A stretch of 6,737 bases of DNA from Robiginitomaculum sp. (GCA_026982235.1 JALSHM010000015.1:1-6737); one strand, 5' to 3'; shown: positions 1 through 6,326, counted from the stretch's first letter. Program-made: numbers and translations. The notes: generated from the sequence alone by a model not told the origin.

Positions 1-662
1 TTCATTACCGGGTCAGCACGGCCACCACCAAGAAACTGGAACCTGGCTCCCTATACCTCATAGATAGCGGCGGCCAATATGTGGACGGCACGACCGATAT
101 TACCCGCACCGTGCCCATTGGCAAACCAAGCCGCGAAATGCGCAAAAGCTTCACACTCGTCCTAAAAGGCCATATCGCTTTGGCCATGGTCCGCTTCCCC
201 AAAGGCACGACAGGCCATGCTCTCGACGCCCTCGCCCGCATGTCTCTTTGGGCGCACGGGCTGGATTACGATCACGGTACAGGCCACGGCGTGGGTGCCT
301 ATCTCGGTGTCCACGAAGGCCCACAGCGTATCGCCAAAACCCCCAGCAGCATTCCCCTGGAACCCGGCATGATTGTTTCTAATGAGCCGGGCTATTACAA
401 AGAAGGTGCCTTTGGCATCCGTATTGAAAACCTGCAATATGTCACCGAAGCCGCTCCCATAAAAGGCGGAGAGCGCGACATGATGGGCTTTCACACCTTG
501 ACCCTCGCCCCCATAGACCGAGAGCTTATTGACAAAGACCTGTTAACCCCCACAGAAATCAACTGGCTCAACGACTATCACAAACGCGTCCTAGCCGAAA
601 TAGGCCCACTCATAGACCACAAAGCCACCATATGGCTGATTCAAGCATGTGCGGAGATTTAA
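1..662 (+). CDS. pepP: Xaa-Pro aminopeptidase (M24B family), C-terminal part; 5' end outside the window
   Basis: This enzyme removes an N-terminal residue that precedes proline from peptides, using a dinuclear metal centre, probably in the cytoplasm. The reading frame is open from base 3, giving 219 visible residues, so the start and N-terminal domains lie outside the window. All five metal ligands expected of the pita-bread fold are visible: Asp in LIDSGG (codon 63-65), Asp in DGTTDITR (96-98, eleven residues later as in E. coli PepP), His in GTGHGVG (285-287), Glu in NEPGYY (384-386) and Glu in GIRIEN (426-428). The GTGHGVGAYLGVHEGP stretch resembles the long, XPNPEP1-like aminopeptidase P subfamily (about 600 residues) more than E. 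coli PepP. The C-terminal tail with GFHTLTLAPID and WLNDYHKRV fits the M24 C-terminal extension of that subfamily. It converges on the fic gene and their stop codons overlap. No terminator is evident between them. Family assignment is secure. Confidence 0.95.
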   Translation, partial: HYRVSTATTKKLEPGSLYLIDSGGQYVDGTTDITRTVPIGKPSREMRKSFTLVLKGHIALAMVRFPKGTTGHALDALARMSLWAHGLDYDHGTGHGVGAYLGVHEGPQRIAKTPSSIPLEPGMIVSNEPGYYKEGAFGIRIENLQYVTEAAPIKGGERDMMGFHTLTLAPIDRELIDKDLLTPTEINWLNDYHKRVLAEIGPLIDHKATIWLIQACAEI

Positions 663-1258
663 TCCTTGTCACTTAACTGTTTTACCAACAAATCCTGCAA
701 ATAATCTGCAAGTTCGGTTACATCAAAATGGCCTTCACTCCATGCCTTATCAGCAGCTTTCAAAGCAGCATAATATGGTGCGCGGTTTTCTCTGATGCGC
801 TCCGGGACAATTTTACGTCCTGGCAACAACCCGCCGTGACGCAAACACAACAAATAATAACATGCAGCACGAGCAGTTCTTCCATTTCCCTCAATGAATG
901 GATGTATCCAGTTTAAACGCCATAATGCATAGGCGGGTATCAGAGTCGGGTGATTATCTGTATTCCAATTTTCATGAACGAAAGAAATAAATCTATCCAT
1001 CCAATTATCAACTTCATTGAAATGTGGTGGAAGATGGGAGCCCACATAAATTGGCTCTTTTCTATAGCGTCCTCCAAACTGTGTAATATTTGCAACCGCC
1101 GTAAGGTTCAACGCCCAGAGCGTGTATTTGCCAAAAGCTTCTAGCCCCCGTAGCAAAGCAAGTTCGATACAATTTGTCAGTAAATCATACTACCGCAAAA
1201 GGTTTTGTTCCTGTACCCGTGTAAATAACTCCGGATTATCTTTCTCGCGAACAATCAT
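659..1258 (-). pseudogene. fic: Fic-family protein gene interrupted by an in-frame amber codon
   Basis: Fic proteins usually transfer AMP from ATP to a hydroxyl group on a target protein. Bacterial FicT toxins modify, for example, topoisomerases. The frame starts at an ATG (1256-1258) preceded by GAGG with 8-nt spacing, reads 22 residues (MIVREKDNPELF...EQNLLR), meets TAG at 1190-1192, then continues in the same frame with YDLLTNCIELALLRGLEAF to a TAA at 659-661, 199 sense and nonsense codons in all. The Fic signature HPFIEGNGRTAR (869-904, codons 119-130) matches HxFx(D/E)GNGRxxR with the catalytic His. The preceding GGRYR...PIYVGS segment looks like the target-binding flap. Translation from the ATG gives only a 22-residue peptide. 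A restart at TTG (1154-1156, 165 residues) would keep the Fic core but lacks an evident Shine-Dalgarno. I see no clear [S/T]xxxE[G/N] inhibitory motif inside it. It lies 14 nt after the small gene at 1273-1479, so the two probably form an operon. Amber suppression or a sequencing error are the alternatives to a true pseudogene. Confidence 0.85.
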
Positions 1259-1266
1259 TCGCAATT

Positions 1267-1271
1267 CCTCT
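1267..1271 (-). promoter_or_regulatory. Shine-Dalgarno site of fic
   Basis: AGAGG on the minus strand lies eight nucleotides before the ATG at 1256-1258, just after the TAA (1273-1275) of the small gene. It supports 1258 as the original fic start, and so supports reading the downstream TAG as a nonsense mutation within the gene. Confidence 0.75.
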
Positions 1272-1272
1272 T

Positions 1273-1479
1273 TTATCTACAAATTCGAATTGTACTTGAA
1301 GCCTTTTTCACGCTCTCCTTGGTAATAGAGCTTGACCCAAGAGCATTCCCAAAGGCAAAGCTAACACGTTGTTCGCGTAGCTGTGCGTCCGTTATTACAG
1401 CGCCCTTTGCCTTTTCTAGCAAATCTTGTAAATTTTTGTTCACCTTACTTGGTTTTAAAAACGGCTTGCGCTCTGCCAT
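1273..1479 (-). CDS. Small protein of unknown function, candidate antitoxin partner of the Fic protein
   Basis: This encodes 68 residues, charged and without membrane segments or a signal peptide, so it is probably cytosolic. The chosen start (MAERKPFLKP) has GGAGG at 1487-1491, seven nucleotides before the ATG. An in-frame ATG at 1503 is rejected because it lies upstream of that site and near the predicted transcription start. The central stretch AQLREQRVSFAFGNALG, followed by SITKESVKKAS, looks like two helices. S40-FAF-G44-N45 has the spacing of the Fic-inhibitory motif [S/T]xxxE[G/N] but with Gly where the Glu should be. The position just upstream of a fic gene, with a 14-nt gap, is the usual place for a FicA-type antitoxin. 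That role is inference from context and size; I do not firmly recognise the family. The gene is intact although the fic frame beside it is broken. It shares the AT-rich composition of the fic gene. Confidence 0.8.
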   Translation of the reverse strand: MAERKPFLKPSKVNKNLQDLLEKAKGAVITDAQLREQRVSFAFGNALGSSSITKESVKKASSTIRICR

Positions 1480-1486
1480 GATTCTT

Positions 1487-1491
1487 CCTCC
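1487..1491 (-). promoter_or_regulatory. Shine-Dalgarno site of the 68-residue gene
   Basis: GGAGG (followed by AA) lies on the minus strand seven nucleotides upstream of the ATG at 1477-1479. It is a full match to the 16S rRNA tail and fixes the start of the small gene at 1479 instead of the in-frame ATG at 1503. Confidence 0.85.
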
Positions 1492-1504
1492 GAATTTCAG
1501 CACT

Positions 1505-1532
1505 ATTGTACATGCCCAAAAGTTCTTGACAA
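1505..1532 (-). promoter_or_regulatory. Predicted sigma-70-type promoter of the small gene/fic operon
   Basis: On the minus strand, TTGTCA (1527-1532) and TACAAT (1505-1510) are each one base from the -35 and -10 consensus and are separated by 16 nt. Transcription would start near 1498, leaving a leader of about 20 nt that contains the GGAGG site. The -35 box lies inside the short imperfect palindrome CTTGtCAAG (1525-1533), which could be a binding site, although it is short. The promoter begins within ten bases of the ligA stop codon. No terminator separates them, so read-through from ligA is also possible. Confidence 0.6.
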
Positions 1533-1537
1533 GTTAA

Positions 1538-3607
1538 CTATTGAATAAATTCCAACCACTCAGCTTCGCTTAAGACCTTAACCCCAAGCGCCTCAGCTTT
1601 TTTCAGCTTGCTGCCTGCACCTGGCCCGGCCACCAGATAATCGGTTTTTTTCGAGACACTGCCAGAGACTTTTGCGCCCAAGCTTTGGGCTTTGGCTTTG
1701 GCTTCGTCGCGGGAGAATAGTTCGAGCTTGCCCGTAAACACGACGGTTTTGCCCGCAACAGGACTGTCCGTATTCGGCGCCACCGCGTCTATCACTTTAA
1801 CCTCGGCCAGCAGCTCATTCACCACTTGCATATTTTGGGGCGCGTGCATGAAACCCAATAGCGCATTTGCGCAGGCTTCGCCGATACCGTCTATGGAGAG
1901 AAGTTCTGTGCGCGCGGCATCTTGGTTTTCCGCTGTCACTGCGCTTAAGAATTTATCGAAAGATAAATAATGTTTGGCGATTAAGTTAGAATTGCCGTGC
2001 CCCACATGACGAATACCAAAGCCGTATAGAAAACGATGAAATTCGATATTGCGCCTAGCGTTAATTGCTGCGAATAAATTGGCGGCGCTCTGTTCGCCCC
2101 ATCCTTCCCAAGTCTCCAGTTTAATATCGCTATTGCGGGCTTCAAGGGTGAAGATATGGGCAGGTTCCAAAACCAGACCTTTCTCATAAAAAGCTTCAAT
2201 TTGTTTTGCCCCCATACCGTCTATGTCATAGGCGCGGCGTGAGACAAAATGTTTTAAACTTTCAATGGCTTGCGCCGGACACTGCAAGCCATTTACACAG
2301 CGACGCACCACGTCACGATTGCCTTTATCGTCCACTTCTCGCACTGCGTCGGCGCCGCATATAGGGCAGGTTTTTGGCAGGGTGAATGCACCGGGTCGCC
2401 CCGCCCTGTCTGCGTCCAAAACCCTGAGCACTTGCGGGATAACATCGCCTGCGCGTTGGATTTCTACGGTATCGCCAATGCGCACATCCAAGCGTTTTAT
2501 TTCGTCTTCATTGTGCAAGGTCGCATTGGAAACCACGACGCCGCCAACCGTGACGGGCTTGAGCCTTGCCACGGGCGTGAGCGCTCCGGTGCGGCCAACT
2601 TGCACGTCTATATCTTCGATAATCGTCGTGGCTTTTTCGGCTGGGAATTTGTGGGCAATGGCCCATCTTGGGGCGCGGGATACAAAACCCAAGCGCTCTT
2701 GTAGAGCCAAATCATTGACCTTGTAAACCACTCCGTCAATATCATATCCAAGGCCACTGCGCTTGGCTTCTATCATCTGATAATGGCTTATCATTTGCTC
2801 TGAATTATCACAAACCTGCATCAGATCATTAACGCTAAACCCCCAGTCTTGAAACTTTAGCACCGCACCCATTTGCGTATCGGATATGGGCGCACTGATT
2901 TCGCCCCAAGCATAGGCGAAGAATTTCAAAGGGCGGCTGGCGGTGACGGACGGATCTATTTGGCGTAAGCTACCCGCCGCCGCATTACGCGGGTTTTTAT
3001 AGGGTTCTTTGCCTGCATGTTCTTGGGCGGCATTCATGGCGTCAAAATCTTCATGGCCGATATAGACCTCACCGCGCACTTCCAACACGTCCGGCCAGCC
3101 GGAGCCAGCGAGTATGTGCGGTACGTCTTTCAAGGTACGGATATTGGCGGTTATATCTTCTCCTTCACGGCCATCCCCTCGTGTTGCGGCACTGACCAAT
3201 TTCCCGTTTTCATAGCGAATTGACGCGGATAAACCGTCAATTTTGGGTTCTGCAGTAAAGGCGAGCGGTGCGTCCTTATCCATACTGAGAAACCGCCTGA
3301 CCCGTGCCGCAAAATCTTTGACATCGCCCGCATTAAAAGCATTGTCCAGCGATAGCATCGGCACGGCATGGGTAATTTTGCCAAATTTCCCCGATGGCTT
3401 AGCTCCCACATTTTGGCTCGGGCTGTCTTTGGTTGCCAGCTGCGGAAATTGGGCTTCAAGCGCCAATAATCGTTTGCGCAGCGCATCATACGCCGCATCA
3501 TCAACAATCGGTGCATCTTGCTTATAATAGGCATCATCGTGAATACGGATTTCTATGGCGAGCTTGTGATGTTCCCGCTTTGCTTGGGCTAAGGATATTT
3601 CACTCAT
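1538..3607 (-). CDS. ligA: NAD-dependent DNA ligase LigA
   Basis: LigA seals nicks with 5'-phosphate and 3'-hydroxyl ends in replication and repair, using NAD as AMP donor. It is generally essential in bacteria. The protein has 689 residues, a normal length. The N-terminal Ia domain carries the NMN-binding HDDAYY...YDAL region (about 24-43). The adenylation domain has the catalytic lysine K122 in EPKIDG, then EVRGEVYI (177-184), NPRNAAAGSLRQ (205-216), GYDIDGVVYKV (287-297) and WAIAHKFPAEKA (315-326). The OB domain follows. The zinc finger uses Cys414, 417, 437 and 443. The helix-hairpin-helix domain runs to about 590, and the BRCT domain fills about 614-689. Residue H537 in GIRHVGHGN stands where many LigA proteins have Glu. 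The ATG overlaps the recN stop as ATGA (3604-3607), and no Shine-Dalgarno precedes it, which suggests translational coupling. The gene ends with TAG. Confidence 0.98.
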   Translation of the reverse strand: MSEISLAQAKREHHKLAIEIRIHDDAYYKQDAPIVDDAAYDALRKRLLALEAQFPQLATKDSPSQNVGAKPSGKFGKITHAVPMLSLDNAFNAGDVKDFAARVRRFLSMDKDAPLAFTAEPKIDGLSASIRYENGKLVSAATRGDGREGEDITANIRTLKDVPHILAGSGWPDVLEVRGEVYIGHEDFDAMNAAQEHAGKEPYKNPRNAAAGSLRQIDPSVTASRPLKFFAYAWGEISAPISDTQMGAVLKFQDWGFSVNDLMQVCDNSEQMISHYQMIEAKRSGLGYDIDGVVYKVNDLALQERLGFVSRAPRWAIAHKFPAEKATTIIEDIDVQVGRTGALTPVARLKPVTVGGVVVSNATLHNEDEIKRLDVRIGDTVEIQRAGDVIPQVLRVLDADRAGRPGAFTLPKTCPICGADAVREVDDKGNRDVVRRCVNGLQCPAQAIESLKHFVSRRAYDIDGMGAKQIEAFYEKGLVLEPAHIFTLEARNSDIKLETWEGWGEQSAANLFAAINARRNIEFHRFLYGFGIRHVGHGNSNLIAKHYLSFDKFLSAVTAENQDAARTELLSIDGIGEACANALLGFMHAPQNMQVVNELLAEVKVIDAVAPNTDSPVAGKTVVFTGKLELFSRDEAKAKAQSLGAKVSGSVSKKTDYLVAGPGAGSKLKKAEALGVKVLSEAEWLEFIQ

Positions 3608-5319
3608 GATGACTGCATCAATTTGCGCGCCGCCGCTCTGGCTTCGTCTGTGACATGTTCCCCGGCCAACATACGGGCGATTTCTTCGGCACGGGTCTCG
3701 GGGGCGAGGGTCACCACATGGGTCAAAGTATTGCCCGCTTTGCTGGATTTACTGATCAGGATTTGGTGATCGGCACTCGCCGCGACTTGCGGGGAATGGG
3801 TGACGACCAATACTTGCGCCCCCCCCTTATCGCTATCCGACAAGCGCGACAATCTGCGCCCAACCGCATCAGCAACTGCCCCGCCAACCCCTTGGTCAAC
3901 CTCGTCGAATATCATGACTTTTTGCGCTTTACCGTCCATAGCTGTCGCCAGCGCCACTTTAATGGCCAGCGCAAAGCGTGCCAGTTCACCGCCAGAAGCG
4001 ATTTTTTCCAAAGGCCCAATGGGTGTACCCGGATTGGTCGAGACCAAAAACCGTATCTGGTCGCGCCCAGTCGGGCCGTCGTCTACGGGGCTTATTTCCG
4101 TGATAAATTGCGCCCGTTCCATTTTTAGGGGCGGTAATTCCGCCACCACCATTTTATCCAGCTTGGCTGCCGCCTTTTTACGGGCTTTGCTCAGTTTTGC
4201 GGCTATAGTGTCGTAACCGCTCTGCGCTTTTGCGAGATTGGCTTCTGCCTGTGCCAAATTTTCGCCATAGCCATCCAAAGCCAATAATTCGTCCCCGAAT
4301 TTTTGCCGCAAATCCTGTAAACCGTCCACATCTACATCATATTTCCGCGCCGCCGCCCGCAGAGCGAACAAGCGTTCTTCCAGCGCTTCCAGACGACCTG
4401 GTTCAAATGTAAAGCTATGTGCCGCATCGCTCACGGCAGTGCGAGCTTCGTCCAGCTCCAGCATTGCTTTCTCCAGTGCCCCGCTAGCCGCTTGCAATGC
4501 CGCTCCTGCAGAACTGCTATTACTTCCTTTGGCATCCCCTATCTTGCCGCGCACCCGTTCCAGCCCCGCCAAAGCCTGACCGATACGGCTTTCATATTCT
4601 CCGTCATCGCCTAGCGCTTCGCTGGCCGCCCTTAATTCACCGAGCGCACCTTCCGCATGTTGTAAAAGCTTGCGTTCAGAGGCTAATTCGGCGTCTTCCC
4701 CTGGCTTGGGTGCCAGGCGATCCAATTCGCCAATCGCATGTTCAAAAAACGCACGGTCATCGTCTGATTTTGCTTGGCGGGATTGAAGCGCTTGCAGCGC
4801 ATTGGCCGCTGTTTTCAAACTTGTATAAGCTTCCGCGCACGCGCCCAATAGAGCCTCATGGCCACCAAATCTATCGAGCTGTCCTTGGTGGGTGGTCGGG
4901 TCGAGCAAGCCGCGCCCGTCGTGCTGGCCGTGAACTTCGAGGAGGGCACCGCCAATTTCACCGAGTAATTTTACGCTAACAGGCGCATCATTGATATAGG
5001 CCTTAGAGCGCCCCTCAGCCGTTATAGTGCGGCGCAGGACAATATCTTCGCGTGGGTCGAAATCTATGTCGGCTTGCTCCAGCATGTCCCAAACCCTGTG
5101 ATCGTTTTCAAAAGTGAAACTGGCACTACATTGTGCCTTGGCCGCGCCAGAACGCACTAATCCCTTATCAGACCGCGCACCTGTGGCCATACCGAGTGCA
5201 TCTAATATAATGGATTTACCCGCCCCCGTCTCTCCGGTCATAGCGGTAAGACCAGCGCTTAATTCAAGATCAAGTGCTTCGATAAGAACAACATTGCGAA
5301 TGGAAATTTCGCTGAGCAT
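3604..5319 (-). CDS. recN: DNA repair protein RecN
   Basis: RecN is an SMC-like ATPase recruited to double-strand breaks, where it helps hold DNA together for RecA-dependent recombination. The protein has 571 residues, close to E. coli RecN (553). The Walker A motif GETGAGKS is at 29-36 and the RecN-typical GQHD at 131-134. A long, Ala- and Leu-rich coiled-coil region spans about 150-385, with a Ser-rich interruption near 265-271. The C-terminal ATPase half has the ABC signature ASGGELAR (441-448), Walker B VMIFDEVDQG (468-477) and the switch His508 in VTHSP. The start MLSEISIRNVVLIEALDLEL matches the usual RecN N-terminus. The upstream GGGGGAG (5322-5328) ends only two nucleotides from the ATG, a short spacing. 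It lies 33 nt after bamD with no terminator, and its TGA overlaps the ligA ATG, so bamD-recN-ligA are probably cotranscribed. I noticed no SOS box in the short gap. Confidence 0.98.
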   Translation of the reverse strand: MLSEISIRNVVLIEALDLELSAGLTAMTGETGAGKSIILDALGMATGARSDKGLVRSGAAKAQCSASFTFENDHRVWDMLEQADIDFDPREDIVLRRTITAEGRSKAYINDAPVSVKLLGEIGGALLEVHGQHDGRGLLDPTTHQGQLDRFGGHEALLGACAEAYTSLKTAANALQALQSRQAKSDDDRAFFEHAIGELDRLAPKPGEDAELASERKLLQHAEGALGELRAASEALGDDGEYESRIGQALAGLERVRGKIGDAKGSNSSSAGAALQAASGALEKAMLELDEARTAVSDAAHSFTFEPGRLEALEERLFALRAAARKYDVDVDGLQDLRQKFGDELLALDGYGENLAQAEANLAKAQSGYDTIAAKLSKARKKAAAKLDKMVVAELPPLKMERAQFITEISPVDDGPTGRDQIRFLVSTNPGTPIGPLEKIASGGELARFALAIKVALATAMDGKAQKVMIFDEVDQGVGGAVADAVGRRLSRLSDSDKGGAQVLVVTHSPQVAASADHQILISKSSKAGNTLTHVVTLAPETRAEEIARMLAGEHVTDEARAAARKLMQSS

Positions 5320-5352
5320 AACTCCCCCGCGCCCTGAATTTTACCTAAACGG

Positions 5353-6213
5353 CTAGAACAAACGCTCTTTCAAACGACGCCAATAGCCGCGCTCACGTTC
5401 CACTTTTAGTTCTTCGTGCAAATCTACGCCATATTTCGATAGTAAATTATAGCTCTCATAATACCAATCACCACTTGGGTAATTATAACCCAGAACCGAT
5501 CCCACCCGTTTGGCCTCGCCAATTAAACCCAGCGAAACATAGGCCTCAACAAGGCGGTGCAGAGCCTCCTCCACTTGGGAAGTGGTATCATATTTTTTGA
5601 CCACATTATTAAACCGCCCAATAGCCGCTAATTGTTGCCCCGCCCGCAGATAATAGCGGCCAACATCCATTTCTTTACCGGCCAAATGGTCGTGGGTGAG
5701 TTCCAATTTAAGACGGGCATCACGGGCATAATCAGAATCTGGATAACGGCGGACAACTTGTTGCAAGGAGGATTCCGCCAAGACCGTCGTACCTTGATCC
5801 CGCCCCACATCAAAAATTTGCTCATAATGGCAAATGGCAATCAGATAATAGGCATAGGGTGTAGATTCGCTCCCTGGGTGCAAGCCGATAAACCGCTGCG
5901 CACCCGCTATGGCTTCATCATAATTACCCGATTGGTAATGGGCAAAGGACGACATCAGCATCGAACGACGCGCCCAGCGCGAAAAGGGATGCTGGCGCTC
6001 AACTTCATCAAAGAACAATATGGCCTCATCCCAACGCTTTGCATCCATACGGTTGAGTGCTTGCGTATATAGATTTTCCGCCGGGCGCTCTACATAGGCG
6101 AGTTTAACTTTTTGCTTCTTGGCAAATGTCGAGCAGCCACTCAACAGCACACCCGTTATGAGCAAAGCAAGCGCACTGCGCACAAAACGACCGGAAACAG
6201 TTAAAGACTTCAT
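5353..6213 (-). CDS. bamD: Outer membrane protein assembly factor BamD (lipoprotein)
   Basis: BamD is the essential lipoprotein of the BAM complex that, with BamA, folds beta-barrel proteins into the outer membrane. It is anchored to the inner face of that membrane. The 286-residue product starts with a lipoprotein signal peptide: basic n-region, hydrophobic core about 13-24, and lipobox LSGC with the lipidated Cys27. The mature part has the BamD-typical YVERPAENLY (40-49) and about five TPR-like helical repeats between 43 and 250, including QSGNYDEAIAGAQRFI and the YYLRAGQQLAAIGRF repeat. The tail is basic (ERGYWRRLKERLF). It is about 40 residues longer than E. coli BamD, which I take to be usual for Alphaproteobacteria. 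The ATG at 6211-6213 follows GAGAG (6221-6225) with 7-nt spacing. It lies downstream of lpxC, with its own candidate promoter in the gap, and 33 nt upstream of recN. It ends with TAG. Confidence 0.96.
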   Translation of the reverse strand: MKSLTVSGRFVRSALALLITGVLLSGCSTFAKKQKVKLAYVERPAENLYTQALNRMDAKRWDEAILFFDEVERQHPFSRWARRSMLMSSFAHYQSGNYDEAIAGAQRFIGLHPGSESTPYAYYLIAICHYEQIFDVGRDQGTTVLAESSLQQVVRRYPDSDYARDARLKLELTHDHLAGKEMDVGRYYLRAGQQLAAIGRFNNVVKKYDTTSQVEEALHRLVEAYVSLGLIGEAKRVGSVLGYNYPSGDWYYESYNLLSKYGVDLHEELKVERERGYWRRLKERLF

Positions 6214-6239
6214 AGTTTGGCTCTCGTTGTATTATCTTC

Positions 6240-6268
6240 ATTATACCAAGGTGCTTCATACGCACCAA
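6240..6268 (-). promoter_or_regulatory. Predicted promoter for bamD-recN-ligA
   Basis: On the minus strand, TATAAT (6240-6245) is an exact -10 box. TGG directly in front of it forms an extended -10 (TGnTATAAT), and a weak -35, TTGGTG (6263-6268), sits 17 nt upstream. Transcription would start near 6233, about 20 nt before the bamD ATG. The box is rich in A and T, so a chance match is possible, but the spacing and the position in the only sizeable gap of the gene row support it. Confidence 0.55.
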
Positions 6269-6282
6269 GACCAGATTCTTGG
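6250..6282 (-). other. Two mutually exclusive short inverted repeats in the lpxC-bamD gap
   Basis: One potential hairpin pairs GGTGC with GCACC (6250-6254 and 6262-6266) around a 7-nt loop. The other pairs CCAAG with CTTGG (6265-6269 and 6278-6282) around an 8-nt loop. They share bases, so only one could form at a time. Each stem has only five pairs, and no T-run follows on the minus strand, so they do not make a convincing terminator for lpxC. They overlap the candidate -35 region of bamD. Confidence 0.3.
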
Positions 6283-6326
6283 GCTTAGGTCAAATAAAAT
6301 AGCATTAAGGTTACGAAAGACAGCTT

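Noticed and set aside
1190..1192. TAG read as a recoded or reassigned codon
   Set aside because: TAG ends ligA, bamD and lpxC at natural C-termini in this window, and no stem-loop typical of recoding was evident beside it. Suppression remains only a remote option.
1204..1224. An internal inhibitory motif in Fic, T-R-V-Q-E-Q at codons 13-18
   Set aside because: It fits TxxxE, but the next residue is Gln and not Gly or Asn, and it lies before the stop codon in a segment that would not be joined to the Fic core.
1157..1258. A frameshift separating the fic N-terminus from its body
   Set aside because: Reading from ATG 1258 and from the body of fic gives the same frame. Only the TAG at 1190-1192 interrupts it, so no insertion or deletion is needed.
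1480..1503. Longer start for the small gene at ATG 1503 (adds MLKFGGRI)
   Set aside because: The added codons contain the GGAGG ribosome site and lie close to the predicted transcription start; 1479 is the better start.
663..1537. Insertion sequence, integrase, tRNA or CRISPR array as the source of the AT-rich island
   Set aside because: No transposase or integrase frame, no terminal inverted repeats, no tRNA-like cloverleaf and no regularly spaced repeats were seen.
1684..1704. Tandem TTTGGC-like repeat
   Set aside because: It encodes the Ala-Lys-Ala-Lys stretch of the LigA BRCT domain, so codon repetition explains it.
2265..2726. Long plus-strand open frames opposite ligA and recN (also around 3655-4216 and 4497-4979)
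   Set aside because: They lie wholly inside well-supported genes on the other strand and show no recognisable domains; they are antisense shadows.
6250..6282. Rho-independent terminator after lpxC
   Set aside because: The stems have only five pairs and no run of T follows on the transcribed strand.
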